A program made the position numbers and the translations under genes. Below are positions 36,991-51,655 of a DNA stretch of 64,000 bases, one piece after another. Position 1 is the stretch's first letter. Each line of letters begins with the position of its first letter. Source of the DNA: Kudoa neothunni (lineage: Eukaryota; Cnidaria); the NCBI GenBank assembly GCA_964304625.1, contig OZ199838.1, positions 15,438,001-15,502,000 of the forward strand. The letters are read 5' to 3'. The notes beneath the pieces are model-generated. The model saw nothing but the letters and a program-made list of their open reading frames with translations, did not search any database and was not told the origin of the DNA.

Positions 36991-38249
36991 ATTTCGGATA
37001 ATCGTGATTGATGACTAATTTTGTCTTTGATATGTATTTTGATTATAAATATTAAAAAACGTTGTTTTTAATTGGATCATCTTTCAAACACAATAATATG
37101 AAATATCACTTATTTTCAGTGAATGAAAATGTTTAAACGGTTCTAAATTCGATAATATTTCCCCGAAAAATAAATTATGTTTTTTTAGAAAATTCCCCAG
37201 CTTCATGAGACTTTAATGAGATCACTATGGTTTTAGTAAAGGTGTTACATAGAATAAAATTTTTTATTTCAATCACGAGTTATAATGAAAAAATTTATAG
37301 TATCAAACACCACCCTAACGCGTGCGCACCCAAGTTCTCAGCACACAGTCCGCCGAGGTCAACATTAAATAATAATCATCAAAAATTTCCATGTAACACA
37401 CACAGATCTGGAAAATGAGAATTCCACGAAGACCGGTATAACAAAATGATAACTCTCTCGGAAAATAAAGTTGTAATCAATATTTTTTAAAAATAAAAAC
37501 GAAGATAAGTTTGAATAAAAAACAAGCTGATAATTAATGTTGTAGAATAATACGATCAAAATCATAATTACCCAAATCAAATATCCCAAAGAGTGATATC
37601 TTGGAGTGACATCATGGGAAAACTCAACATTATAAATTGCAGATGAGTCCAAATAATAATAATAATAATACTGTCAAAGCTTCCGAGTATATTATTATCG
37701 GGTGGATAAGTATGTGTATTCATTTAGATGCGGTGTAAATACGATGAGATTTGACCGTATACGCAGGCGCACCTAGATTTTAGATGCTTTATGAAGCTGA
37801 TTTTTTCCATGATTTTGTTTATTTCATCAGATGGTATCTCGCGAAAAATAAATTTTATTATTATTAGTTCAGATTAAAATTCAAGACAAGTGATATTTGG
37901 TTGAGAAAAATATAAGCCGTTTAAATGCCTACAATTTTTTGGAAAATTTCATAATCATAAAATCGATTTAATTTTAGCGTAAAAACTCTACTCTCAAATT
38001 GAAATTAAAACCCAACTTAACAATGCTGTAAACATATAAGCCTCCACAGAGAGAATTACTTGGAAATCATTATCCCGAGAGTACCATAAATCCATCGATT
38101 CAATCTGCTGGGTTGTTTGAACATCGTTATCGGTCAGCAGGTTGGTTTGAATTTGACAAATAAGCGTAAAAGATCCGATTTGGAGACAGAAATAATTTAT
38201 TTGGTGAAAAGTTATTGTTGGGTTCGAGCCGTTGATGAAAAATAGTACA

Positions 38250-40598
38250 ATGGCAGATTTGGTGGTGGACAACGAGAATCAACTCAGTGCAACTGAAATC
38301 GATCAGTTGAAAACAGCCTTCGATAAGCTATTCAATGATTATGAATGTATTGCTCGTGAGAGGGGTGACAATTATCAATTTGTAAAATACTACGGTTGGT
38401 TAAATAAATGTAATCGGGTCATAGAAGTACTTCAACGAACTGAAAAGGTCAAATTTTTTTGTTTACTATATTAAATAATTAGTTATTCATTTAGACAAAT
38501 TTTAATGAAAATATTCGCCTACTTTCTGCATATATCGCATTGCTACCTCAATGCCCTTTTGACTCAGCATCGAGATTGAAGGCCATAGAGCTGTGCGATC
38601 GTTTCTACACTATCACACGTAGTTATCCTATTGATGTCACCTTACGAAAATATTGGAATCAAACACTGCTATCCTCTAAACAATTAACATTGACCGATAT
38701 GTAAATTTTCAATTTAATTAATCCCTCTAATGTGTTTGTATTATTCATCAATTTTAGGAATATAATATACTTTAAAGCATACTACGAAAGCAGAGTTGCT
38801 AGGGAGGTAAATCGCTTGTTGATACTCCCACCAAATGATCTGGTTAGGATTTGAAATTATTTCTCAAAGAACTAGGCCAAATTTATAAAAATGTTCATCG
38901 AGTATTTTTTATTATTGAAAAATGATCGTATTTAATTTAAATTTTAGAATGAGGAACTAGAGATTGTTCTAGAATCCTTCGACATGGCTATCTCTTCCAA
39001 ATATCTTTATAGTGATATTGGCATGGTGACCCATTGGATAAATATTATTTTGCCTATTCTTTACGAGGATAGCCGTGATTATAATTTGAAATGCCATGCT
39101 ATCAAAGTACTTTAATTATTGATTGACCTCATTGGAACAGCAAAGATAAGTTTGAAATTAATGACGTTATTCCTTTTAAATTGTTCGTATTAGATAAGGC
39201 TGTTACATTTTATTATTATTATTATTTTATTAATATAACAATAATTTTTGGGTAAAATGGATAAAAATATATCAATGAAAACAATGCCAAGTCATTCATA
39301 AATCTAGTTTATGTATTTGTCACTTAATTCTGAAGTTAAATTTTATTTGTGGATTATAATTGTCGAGGCGGAAATTTATCTGAGGTGTAAATAAATTGGC
39401 ATATACATGCGTAAATAATACTCCGATGATGATAACAATAACCACTTTTTACTCAAATATAGTTATTTCTTGAATATATTTGGGGATAAATAATTAATTA
39501 GTTAGATATAAAGGCTTATCTTCTTTTAAGAAAATGTAAATGACAATATCTTTCATAATTAATATAAATTTTTTGTTTTTATTCATTTTTTGAATCCTTT
39601 TATCTGATAATTAAAATCATTCGGGTGATATTTTAGGTGATTGTGCGGTTGATTGTAGAAAAGAGTGTATTAAACTCTATGACTGTTGAATAGCAATTAT
39701 TTTAACGAATTTTACGTGCAGTTATATAATTTATTTTAAGTTCGCTAATCATAATCTCTCCAAGTATGATATTTACAAATAATTTGAATTTATTTTCTTC
39801 AATGGGTTAATATGTTTTTATAAATGATTTTGAGTGATTTTTGATGAAAATTATTTCCAATTTCAAGCGAAGCTGAGAATTTCACGCTAATTTTAAATAC
39901 TGTTATAACTAAGTTATCCTATAATATTGATATATAATATTAATATTGGGTCTAAAGGTTTATTACTGCTTCTAAGGTTTCAACCAGTTATTAACCTTAA
40001 AAATTGATGATAAGAGCATAAATTGTATTTATGATAAATGGAACATTTTTCCTTGGATTTGAGTAAAAATAAGGCTAAAATTATTAAATTTACTGGGTAT
40101 CAAAAACGACCCCTGCTATATCCAATGGGATTTTTTCGAGATTTAAAATCATATATAATTAAATTGTGTGACGGATTTAGATTCTAAGAAAATTGGTGAT
40201 TGGAATCAAGACTACAAATGAAGTTACAAAAAAGAAACTGTGTTCAGTAGTTGAAAAAAGCATATATAAATTGGTGACTCGCTTGAAGAAAATTCAGACT
40301 AATAGCGCGTCATATGTTCATTTATGCACCGTAGACACTCAACCCTACATTCATTCTATAATCCAAAGCTTCATCACTGACATTTTAATACAGTGTTATG
40401 TATTGGTAGGTGATAATGCCTTTTTTACCGAATACCATAAAAATTTTATAGAAACATGGGGACAAGAAAAATTTCGGAGGTTATCTAACCGAGTTGGAAC
40501 CGATATTAGCTATGTATTCTCCCATAAATCAGATAAATGAGACATTTAATGTATGCTTAATGTTTTTTTGTATTCTGAATAGGTTTTTATCAATTTTC

Positions 40599-40635
<37 letters not shown>

Positions 40636-43600
40636 TGTATACGTATATATGTAAGAGTAAAACGATCTATTTAGATTGCTCTGAATCTTTTAATTAAACT
40701 GAGCGAAAACGATAATATAGAAAACAACTTTATCGAATGCACTGTTGTTTTGTGTGAGCTGGCAGTCAAATACCAAACCACATCTTTGATTGGATATGAT
40801 CAACAGTTGTATAGATTTATTAAAAAGGTTGTAGTCGATCAAATAAATGACACCTCAAAGGTGGTGATTATTGGGGAATTTTTACGTCGATTAAAATCTC
40901 TCGACTATATCAACGCAGTCGATAAAGAAACTTTAGTGGTTATAGGGGATAGTTCCAACAAACGAATTTCACCTCTACTCTACCAAAGTTACATGAGTTG
41001 GAAAAAATATTTCCTTATTTTCCTTTGTGTGTGTGCTCAACATTTCGGCCCCATCGGAAAACAGATATTCACTAAACCGATAAACAATGAAAAAGGTTTT
41101 TATTGATTTTTTGGAGACACAACCAAATGACTTAAACAACAAAATTGACTCAACTTGGTGTATTTTATAGATTTTGTCGTTATTGATGAACTGATAAAAT
41201 GGCTTGGCGGTGGTATCTATGAGATTACCTACTATGTGGTTATCACCCTCAAATATATGGTTGAACACAATCCTTTGCTTGTTGTGTACACTCTGGAAAA
41301 ATGCATAGAAAATTACTTAGCTTGTATCCATTCAAATAATGCTCCCGGGTTTCTTTTTGGATTAGCTTCGATGGTTACTATTGCTTCACGTAGTCAATAT
41401 GGAATTCCCCACAAAATTATCAGGGTTAGTTGGCCGTTAGTTAGTCACACAATGTGCTTGCTGACTAAAAAATAAACGAATCTACCCACTCATATTTTCC
41501 AATTTAGAAAGTATTCGATGTTATCATGATTTTGGCCGACAAAATTTCTCACGCTCAATCCAACAATCAAGCCACACGTATGGATTGCAAAAGAGTTATT
41601 TGGTTAACAATATCTGGTATCTGTATGCTAGGTATAGATTTTCTTATGTGAATTAATTTTTTTGTATTTTTTAACAATTTCTATACAACTGTCTAGGCAG
41701 TCAAATTGTCAAACACTTCAACGCGGATATATTCAATTATTTCTCAATGACTTACGATATAAAAAGTTATTATGGTAACATAAATCCTTCCGAATTGGAC
41801 TATTGTGACGTCACCTACTCGTTGATTGGTATGTTTGAATTTAGAGTTGTATACTCGAGTTATAATGTTGTGTATAGTCAAAAATAATACGCGTGTCAGT
41901 GGGATTTGTTTAAAATATCCCATAAATTTGTTAATATTTTTACTTTTCTTCACGATTTTAAGGTGGCTTCACTTAACTAAGATTTTGGAGAGTGTAAAAA
42001 ATATACTAGAGGCGCTTATTTTTATCAATTTTTAATTTTTTTGAGTTCTTTATGAACTATTTATTTGAAAATTAAGCTAATGAAGGAGTACATTTTAATT
42101 GTTATCCTTACATAGATAAAATAAAATAAGTTTTATTTTGTATTAATTTAAAAGTATTTAAGATAATCGAGACGAAAATTTAATCATTTAATTCTCCCTT
42201 CTATCTAAAAAACAAAAATTAATTTGTAAATCTTTTAACAAGAAAGATTTTTATTTCTTTATATAAAATGTTTGATCTAATTAAGTTGACGCTTGAAGGA
42301 ATCTGATTAGTCCCTTTTTGCTTCTCACTCAATTATATAATTCATTCTCAGAACTCTTATTGTTATAAAATTAATCTTGTCTGTATTTTGGAAAAATTAG
42401 TATTAAATCATAATATTTAATTAATTTTTGTAATTAAATATAACAATATTTATAATGACACGCGGAAGTATTTTATTCTTGTTTCTTTGGCTTTAAATTA
42501 AATATATCACAATTTCTCATTTTAATTATAAACTTTAAATCATAAATAAGAACATTTTAAATACAACTTCGGTAGATTTAAATTTTTCTATTATTTGTAC
42601 ATTAAAATGAGCCCCTTATAATATAATTTGATCATATCAGTAGATTTAAAGTAAAGTAATGCATTCGTTTAAATTGATATTAATTTATATAATTTTTATT
42701 CGATTAATCTGTATCAAGCAATTTAAATTAGGTTATACTTTGTCGATTTTATGATAAAATATAAGATATAATCATGAACATACAAAATGAGAATTAAATT
42801 ACGTTCAAATAAATACCAAAATAATCTAATTTACCTTAGCTTTAATTGAATACTTTTCAATATTTGAACTACATTTATAAATATGTAATTTTTCTTTTTT
42901 TTATAATTTTATAATGTTACTATAAAATAATAAGTTTCAGTTTTGATGAAATTTTAATAAATTTTGATTTATAGCGCTTAAAAACTATGCCAAATATTGC
43001 CCCCAACTGATTGATGATAGAATCGCCCAAAAAATGAATAAATACATTCGAAGTGCATTGGAAGTTCTGCGGATTTATTATTATTCGACCAGGAATCTGG
43101 CGGCTACTAACAGCAATTCTAAACCTAACGAATATAACCATAATTTCTTCAACACAGATCTAATTTTTTCAGTATTCTTTGAGTTATTATTAGAATTAAG
43201 AAGTGTCTTCTTTGGATTTGGAGGTAATTTCTATGTTGCATCAATAATTATTCTCATTTTATCTATTTCACCTATAGTTGACATTTATACAAATGCTGCG
43301 AAAATTTGCTTCAATCTAATCACCACTAACAATATTCTCAGTTCACTGATTTTCGACCACAGTCCATCATTGAAAGAAATCTACTATTGCCCTATCTATC
43401 CGTGGCATAGAAAAATTTCCGACAATCCATTTACACCATATCAATATGTACGGAGTTATCAAAAACTTGAATATTAGGACTTATATATGTATTTAGTTCG
43501 ATCGGAATTACAACCAGACCAAAGATTATACCAATGATCATTTTCTTTCCTTGTTACCGTTGATAATTGAGCCATTAGAAACAGTAACACGCCATCTGAA

Positions 43601-46600
43601 AATCTCTAATCTACTTTGTTGTTTTTAGGTGGAAACTATAATGAACCACTCTTTACCTATCTCAATAACTACTGTGAATAATGCGGTTGTATTTGTTGGT
43701 CGAATTTTGTGTTATCTACCCGATGAGGAACTTTACATGTTCACAGGGATGATATGCGAGCATGTGGCCAAAGAGTGGTCCATGTATCCGTCTTTAAAAC
43801 ATTACTATGGGGCCCAATCCAACTGGATTATGATTTTTATTATTTATTTGAAGGAATGTTTGAAAACGAAAAATTTTCTTCATGATAATGAAACCACCAA
43901 CGCTATTTACAATGCTATTTGTCTTTGGAAGAAACTTAAGTCCCCAATTATTCAATGCCTAACTGGTGAAGTGATCGGATTGTATTTTGCTGTCACTAGA
44001 AATGTTTATCTTGCAATTGAAACTCTTGTGGAAGATTACCGCGTCGCTGTGGCGATAGATAGTGAAATTTTGGTAGGAGGTGCCCTACTTTCTATTTGCA
44101 ATATCCATTATTATTGCAAGCATGCTGAGATTGACAACAAACACTTAGAAACAAATATCAAACTCATGTTAAGCTATTGTAAAACTTCGTCGGTGTCTTG
44201 GTGGGTCCAGCATTGGAGTAGATACGCGTTGTATTGGTTGTTACCTCACGTGAAATCTATCCCTCCATCCCTCACCTCGCTGTGCCTTACCACAATATCT
44301 CAAACGTTGATGAATACCAGTGCCGCCTATCTGCATAGTATTTATGATTTGAGCAGGTGTTTGTCTGGTGTTATCGAATGTGGATTGGGGCAGGTGGATA
44401 ACACATGGGTGGATGAATTGGAAATGATAGAAATGTGTATAAATATGTTAAAATCGGCTGAGGAAGATTGTTTAACGTCGGAATATTTCCATGTTATGAG
44501 TTTTTATCAATTGTATCGTTATTCGCAGCAACGCAGTTCTTCTTATTCCCTAGACAACGGAGAAACGAAGATCACTACCACCGAGGAAAATCATCAAACA
44601 AATTGTCACTTTCATAACTTGGTTATATCACCAATAGAAAATTTGAATTATGCTGACTCTTATAAGATCAATTTCAAACCTAGTCATATTATGCTTTCAT
44701 GTATTGCATATTTGGTGAGAAATCATCCCAAAGTGTATGTGAATAATGCTACAGACCTGTTGAAACAGTTAGCTCAACTATATCCGGAGGAAGTGTATCT
44801 TACCAAGTCAACAGTTTGTGCTGTATTAGCGCACAATGAACATCCAATGTTTGTGATTTGTGAAGGTGGTATTGAGGGCTTTCTTTTCGCCTTACTGGAT
44901 GTGACAAATGATAACGAACCAGCAAATAAGTCAGTTCGTATTGCCATCAAATCTTTCATCTATTATACTTTCAAATCAAATGATATTCCTCTGCGTCCAT
45001 GGTTTGCTATTTTGCAGAAAGTAATTGCATTACTTAGATGTAATCTCTGTATATTAATTAATTTTTATACGTAGGTAATTTCTCCTTCTGCCACCAATGC
45101 TACGATGAATGTGCATCGTACTAGGTCAAGTACATATTATATGTCTTGATTTGAATTAGCTCTTAATTTATCGTTTTTAGGTGAAAATCTGTTTTCTAAA
45201 GAGGGCAAACCTCAAGATAACACTTATCAATGCAAGATTGTAATGCCCTATTGGTCCACTCGAAAATATGCATTGTCTTTGCTGCAAGATATATTGGTGT
45301 GGTGTAGTAGCGAACACATTGAACAGAATGCTCAATCTTATTCAGCCAATCGAAGTAAATTTCGGTTAAATTATTTATTTGTTCACTAAATAAAAGAATT
45401 CATTGATAAACTTTTATATTTATTTATAAATTTATCAGTTTCATCCACCATAAATGACGATTATTTTAGAAAATGAGATATTTGAGCAAGTATCTGAAAT
45501 TGTGAAGATTGCGCTCATAGCAACACTTTCAAAAAATACTGATATTGAATTGGAAGGTCTTAAAATTATTTACGTAATTATTTAAAAGAGATTTATCCTA
45601 ATGAGAAATAATCGATTTATGTACATGTAGGAAATAATAAAGACGTTTGGCAATGTGCACGACCCTAGATTTGCTGACCAATTATTCTTAGAGCAATACA
45701 TTCTTCAAGTATTTTATTTTTTATGAGTTATTTGAATAGTTTGTTTAGATCAATGGATCTTTAAAAGTGGCGTTTAAAGTGAAGGCCGATCCAAATTCAA
45801 CACTTTTTGCTTGCAAAGTTATTTCATCTCATTTTACTTTTTTATAACAATCCACTACTATTTATTTTGATGATTTTATTGCCAATAGATAATTTCTCAG
45901 TGGATTAGTGTTAAAATAAAAAATAATCAGATTGATGGTTGTGATGATATGTACGGATTGATTGGGGATGCACTGGAACAATTTCAAAAAGATGGATCTA
46001 CTCTTAATCATCCCATCCAAGGAGAAACCGCCTATACTACTCGCATATTATCGCTTGTAGAATGTTTCGCCCATGTAAAATTCATAAAATCCTATTTTGT
46101 GGATAAAAATTTTGTCTACACTTTTTAGATCTATAACAATACAACTTACATTTGTGGAAAAACTTCAGCTCTTAATACTCAGTTCGTTGGGATTCCGCAT
46201 CAACAGCTGATTGAAAAAAATTCCAAGTTCGTTGGAATATGCTGCCTTACTATAATTATTGATTGGTGTAAAATACCCACTATTGCTGATGCAAAAAATG
46301 CTGATAGTTTGGCCTCAACATTTTTCTTCAAGTGATACTCATGGCTTAGTTGAATAGTTTTTATTTCTTCTATCTTTAGACACATAATATCTGGAAGTTT
46401 TACCAACTTTGTGGTGAATCACCTAGTAAATACACTTTTGTTAAGTGTATTATGGCTAAAAAATAACTTTAACGATGTGCCTTCGATTATTAATGAAGGT
46501 GATGTGAACTTTATACTTTTCGTTAACTAATAACATTTGAATTTTTAGAATGCCGCTTTGATCTTTCCAATTCAATCGATGAAAATGAAATTTGGAACTA

Positions 46601-48201
46601 TTTGTTTGCAATGATCTACTTTGTGCTAGTGGATATTTGTTACAACACCGAATACATCAACAATAATTCGCTTATACCTGTGTTAGATGCTCTCAATCAA
46701 CTCCTAACCATAATCCTTATTGATTATCAACTCGAAAGCAGTGATAAGGTATATTGAGTCAATTTAAAAATTGAAGAATATTAATTTAGTGTGATTTGAT
46801 GTTGGAACTATTGGATGTGTTGTATCGAATTGTACTTGGCACCTCGAATGGCGATATTTATCCCAACATTGTCTCCACAGTTTCGACTGTATATTTTAAA
46901 TAATTTAATGGATGATGAATGAGTGAGATTGCATTTTTAGATAATTAAAATCATTGAAATAAACAAAAGTAATCCTCTGCTAATGAGCAAGCTGGTTCAC
47001 AAAGTTACTAAGATCGCATTGTACATGATTCGTAATGCTGTCCCTGGCGAAATTCTACCTCCTATAATAATCGAACAGATCAATAATACATTTATTCCTA
47101 TGGCGTCATTTTCCGAAGGTATAATACATTTTCTTTGGCCTCAAAATAAAATGTTGTTATTTTCTCAAGGAATTGATATCAGGTTATTGACTGTATGCTT
47201 GGCGGAACTGATAACCAAATGCTGCTCTATATTGTGCGATCGATCCTACACCATCCCATTGTGTGTTAATAGTTACATTGTTTTATATATACATGTCTGT
47301 ACGAAAACCATTGGACATTTCTTCAACACTATCAACCCTACAACTGTTTTACAATGTTATGATGATATTTTATGCAGATCAAACGCATCATTCACCAACA
47401 ATCTCTATATTTACGATAAAAAAATTTGCAATAGGTATCAATAATGATAGAGTCAAATTAAATGCTATTGACCACAAATTTAGTTTCTTAATAAAGTTGT
47501 TCGAATGTGTGAAGTGCGATGATGACGACAAAAATTCCAATTTGGCTTGGTTCAAGATAAAATTCCTTCTAATCAGTTATCAGATGGTTGTTATTGAAAA
47601 TGTCGATAATTCTCTATTCTCGGTTGTCTCTAATATTTGCAATTATACCGTTGCTATGATAAATAAGGCCGACTGCCACGATCCCATTATACTTCACATA
47701 AGAAATTATTTCCAAAACAACTCCAACCAAATAATTTCCTATTTGATTTATTGTATTATTGATAACGAAATGAATATAATAAAAGATGCGATTACAAGCA
47801 ATGAATACATAAAAGATAAACATATTCGCGGGTTAAAAACAATCTTCAATCTTATTGGGGTTCTTCTTTCAAGGACAGATTGTGATGAAGATCGAAATGC
47901 AGAAATAGATTCCATTATTGATTTTTCAATACCATTGCTTTTAAATTGGCTTCGTTCAACGAACATTGATAATTCCCTTAAGAATGAATGCCTTTCAATT
48001 ATACAAACGATTGGCAAGGATTTTCCTGAACGTTTCAAAGAATATATGGGAGTTAATGTGGATAAAAAGTTGTGTTTGCAACAAAGTCTGCTTGAAAATG
48101 CCAAACAACTTCAAAAACAATCTCAAAATGAATCCAAATATGAGAATTTGAATGTTCAACCTTTTCCAAGGCTAACAATGGATTTTAGTCACTTTGAGTG
48201 A
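38250..48201 (+). CDS. HEATR5B: HEAT repeat-containing protein 5
   Basis: A very long HEAT-repeat protein of the HEATR5/Laa1 family, a partner of AP-1/aftiphilin in endosome-Golgi traffic. The start region MADLVVDNENQLSATEIDQL leads to NIRLLSAYIALLPQCPFDSA, matching the HEATR5 N-terminus. Family-specific sites include LKQLAQLYPEEVY with EGGIEGFLFALLDVTNDNEP and IAIKSFIYYTF (human LRQLAQREAAEVC, GLEGLLFGMLDRETDRK), then STRKYALSLLQDILVWCSSE (human ATRVFAADCLCRII), and the C-terminus FPERFKEYMGVNVDKKLCLQ ending RLTMDFSHFE (human KTVMGAAPELKVRLE, IKLKTSFF). Large exons lie at 43629-45074 and 46983-48201. Most introns are 40-70 nt, but those at about 39.1-40.2 kb and 42.0-43.0 kb are near 1 kb. 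The exon near 39.1 kb has an unresolved boundary (a TAA in the expected frame), so the intron model there is incomplete. Confidence 0.82.
40600..40650. repeat. TA-rich microsatellite in a HEATR5 intron
   Basis: A run of about 15 TA units grading into ATATGTATACG steps. It lies in the intron between the exon ending near 40540 and the next one. Confidence 0.7.
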
Positions 48202-50314
48202 ATTTTATAATCATCCTTTAACATGATATAGTTTTTATAAATTTGCTATGTTATTAAATAATATTATTTTTCTCCAATATTCGGTTTTTGTTGCTTATTA
48301 CAGGAAATGATTTATTTATAACTTTATTATTTTGAGTAAATTTGATAAAAAGATTATAATTATATAAAATCAAGTGTTTTGAAACTACTCCAGAGTTGAG
48401 TAATAGATCTCAAAGAGGGCAGACACGATCTCCCTTTAATTAATTGGTTTTTATTTTTCCCTCTGTTATCTACGAAATATTCTCGGATGCAATTTTACTG
48501 TTGAAATAGCAACGTAATATTGAACATAAAAAAATAAATTTAAAATTGTTTAAAAGTATCTAAATGCAACTTTAGTTGGCCTAGATTTTTATTAAATAAA
48601 ATCTCGTTATTTTAAATTAGTGGTTATCTATATTTCATTATGAGAAACGTACAACATAAATTTGAATTAATAATTGAAAAATTGAAAACTTCTGGTTACT
48701 AAAAAGTTTATCTATTTTATTACATACTTTCTTATCATTCGAAGACAGAAAATACTTATAAATTCGAATAAATACCTTCAAATTCTAATGTTTTGATTTT
48801 GACTTTATCGAGCATAGTTGAGGTATAATTAGAATAACATCAGTTGTGTAAGCATTTTAGAAAATAGGAAAAAACAAAAAAGTATTACATAATGGATTTT
48901 AAAAAAATGGAGGAAGAGGATAAACGATTAGCTATATTTTTTAAAATTTTGCGAAAATAATTAACAATTTTAAATTAACTTAGAGAAAATCTCAACATTA
49001 TTTATGTGGGAAAAAATTCAAGCATACTCATTTTACCTGTAGTACATTGTAGAAAAATATGAACTAAATTGAGCGACTTAACCTTCAGAAAATACAATTA
49101 ATCTACAAAATAATTTAAATTAAAAATTTTTTCCTTCAATATTTAGCTGTTAATTAATGCATGAAGCTAAGTACTGTTAAAATATGGTTGATCCACTATT
49201 TGGACTCGAATTACGAACTATATCAGACATTACCGGTTGTTGACGACTTGTAAAAAAGTAAAGTAACAGAGATCAATAAAGGATTTTATTTTCAAATATA
49301 AATTTTGGTACACGGTATTCAGGCTGTAGTCGTATTCCATATCTGTTTCAATATATGACATTATCTGGTCTTCAAAAACGCGCTCTTGCAGCCTACAAGA
49401 AATTGATGAAAGCCATCTTCCAAAGACCTCACCTAAGAGATTACGTTCGAAAAGTAATACGACTCAGTTGCTCGATAAAACATACTTTAGGAGTTTCATC
49501 TCAGTGAACCTGAGTTTAATAGTCGTAACGTTCAGCTGATTGAAAATAAAATTAGAATGTCCGATAGACTTCGCTTCGATATCCTAAATAAAGCTGGCTC
49601 AAGTTATAAGGGATATTCGGTGGTTGATCTGAATAAAAATAGAAAAAATTCCGAATAAATATCCCTTATGACACACATATTACAGCTTATTTGTCTATCC
49701 TTGTAATTATGCTATTTTTATTGTTGAATTCTGTATTCTTTTATAAGTCAAGTATATTTTAAATGAGTTTGATTTATTCGCCTTTAAACAGTCGACAAAA
49801 TAGTGCTATAGGATAAATTATCTGTTTTTTGTATGCGATGGTCAGTTGATAGCATTAAGTTTTAGCATGGACCCCTGTTTCTCCTTTTCTACTCGATTCT
49901 AAAATAATATATTAAACATATGTACAATATCGCTTATTCGCCCAATAATTAAAGATGCGAAATTTAAGGGGGTATAAGTTAACTGATTTCTGAGTTGGCT
50001 TATGATTGATTATTTACGTATTTAAACGAAAACCTATTAAAATTTTGATATTAGAAAACAATATTTTATAATATATTTTTATATTTGTGGAAATTACGAG
50101 AGTTATCTATTTACCAATAGTTAATCCAGTCACGTGCTGCAATAAGATCATAATAAAGTGAGCGATAAAATCTTAAATTTAAATTCTGGGTTGTAAGTTT
50201 AAAAATTTGAAAATAACTGATAATTCATGGAATTTTGAGGAAATAAATAATGTATGAATAAACAATGGTAATCCATATAAATAAATCTAGCAAAATTTTT
50301 TCTATTCTTTAGAA
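48202..50314. other. Gene-free region after HEATR5
   Basis: A+T-rich sequence without a supportable exon. Around 49.36-49.66 kb the composition is a little richer and short frames appear, but nothing is recognisable. Confidence 0.35.
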
Positions 50315-51655
50315 CAGGGCTTCCCTATTCGTTTTGGGTTTGACACCCCCTGCAACAGTATCGGTAACCCCCACACCCTATTTTTAAGATTAGTTGAAAC
50401 TCGGATTATATAAGATTAACGAGCACGTTTTTATTTTTAATATTTTCCTCTAATAATGGAAAATTACAAAATTTTTTATTCTGACAATCCATAGGGTTAG
50501 CTTTCCGCGAAATGCTCGTAACTAGTCAGAAGCATTTATAATATTTATACCTTTTCCCTGGAGCGAACAATTTAATTCGTTCAAGTGTTGAAAGATATCA
50601 GTGAGATATGCCAACATTATTGAGAAATTTTGGAACTTGAAAACATTAGCAAGATCCGACTTTTGATCCAGTAAAAATTGCTGGATTTCATATTTTAAGT
50701 CAAAAAACCGACTTAAAACACGTCCCCAAGACAACCATCTTACTTCTGTGTGGTAGATAAGAACAGAAGTTTCTTCGTTAATTTCATTGCAAAATACTTT
50801 AAAAAGTCTGTGATTTAAAGCTCTTCCGCGTGTGAAATTTATTATTTTGATACAATGGGTGATTATCACGTTCGGAACATGACATTTTACATGAGTAACA
50901 AACCCCGATTTATTTCCTAACGTGACGGGTGCTCCATTGGTACAAATAGATCTAATAGTTGTGATTGGAATTCCCTTGGCGTCAAAAAAGTCTTTAACTA
51001 TTTCGAAAATACCCACTGCGGTTGTTGTTGTTGTTGTTTTTGTATTCAACACCTTGCAAAATAAAAAGTCTTCCTCAATAGAAGTCGATTTCACATATCT
51101 TACGAAAGCGATGAGCTGACTACAATTATCCACATCCGTTGACTCATCCAGCTGGATTGAAATTTGCATTGGAGATGCTTTAATATCCGAAACTATTTGA
51201 TCAAGAATATCAACACTTATCTCATCAATTTTATTGCGGATAACATTGTTGGATAGCGGTATTCCTTTGAGTTTTTGTGCTGCTTCTTCATCCAAAACAA
51301 TCTTTGCTGCCTCCAAAATGCATGGTTTTATCAACGTCTCTGCAACATTGTGGGGTTTTTTTGCTTTTGCCACTTTATAAGCTATTTTGAATGAAGCAAG
51401 AAGCAAGGATTTATCTAGGGAAATGAACCCCAGTTTAGGAAGTGTTCCCTTTAAGTCATAACGCGCTCTTTTCACTTTTAATGACTGTATATCGTTTCCT
51501 ATATGTGTTTTACCATCATGTTTGTTCTCAAAATGCTGAAGCAACTTTGATGGCTTCAAGTTGGAATTTGAATAAACGACATTACAAAGAACGCATTGTG
51601 GGTTTTCGACACCACTGACGAGTTTTTTGGTGGCTTGCCATATTGAAAAAAACTT
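50315..51655 (-). mobile_element. Degraded hAT transposon of the Charlie/ZBED5 type
   Basis: The minus-strand frame encodes a BED zinc finger (QCVLCNVVY with LQHFENKH) and the transposase core of the ZBED5/SCAND3/FAM200 type: SIQLDESTDVDNCSQLIAFV, ICTNGAPVTLGNKSGFV, GRALNHRLFKVFCNEI and EVRWLSWGRVLSRFFDLK. The second catalytic motif is CTNGAP where the family has CTDGAP, and about 25 residues around the THCxxHR motif are deleted. The frame stops at 50522 after LNELNCSLQGKG, so the C-terminal dimerisation region is missing, and no initiator ATG precedes the BED finger. A hAT-like terminus, CAGGGCTTCCC, lies at 50315. The other terminus was not found. The copy is inactive. Confidence 0.8.

Larger units (their letters stand above)
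34487..38249. other. Gene-poor region upstream of HEATR5
   Basis: A+T-rich, with two partial MITE copies (34634-34745 and 36890-36990) and a (TAA) run at 37653-37672. On the minus strand, open stretches at 37994-38272 (hydrophobic, with FHQINYFCLQIGSFTLICQI) and 37570-37650 (SAIYNVEFSHDVTPRY) have plausible splice sites and might be exons of a small membrane protein divergent from HEATR5. I do not recognise a family and do not claim a gene. Confidence 0.3.

Noticed and set aside
37365-38272. Possible small membrane protein on the minus strand
   Set aside because: Hydrophobic stretches and plausible splice sites exist, but no family is recognisable and the frames may be chance in A+T-rich DNA; noted only in the intergenic entry.
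47614-48104. Minus-strand open frames over the end of HEATR5
   Set aside because: They lie opposite the conserved last HEATR5 exon and carry no recognisable features.
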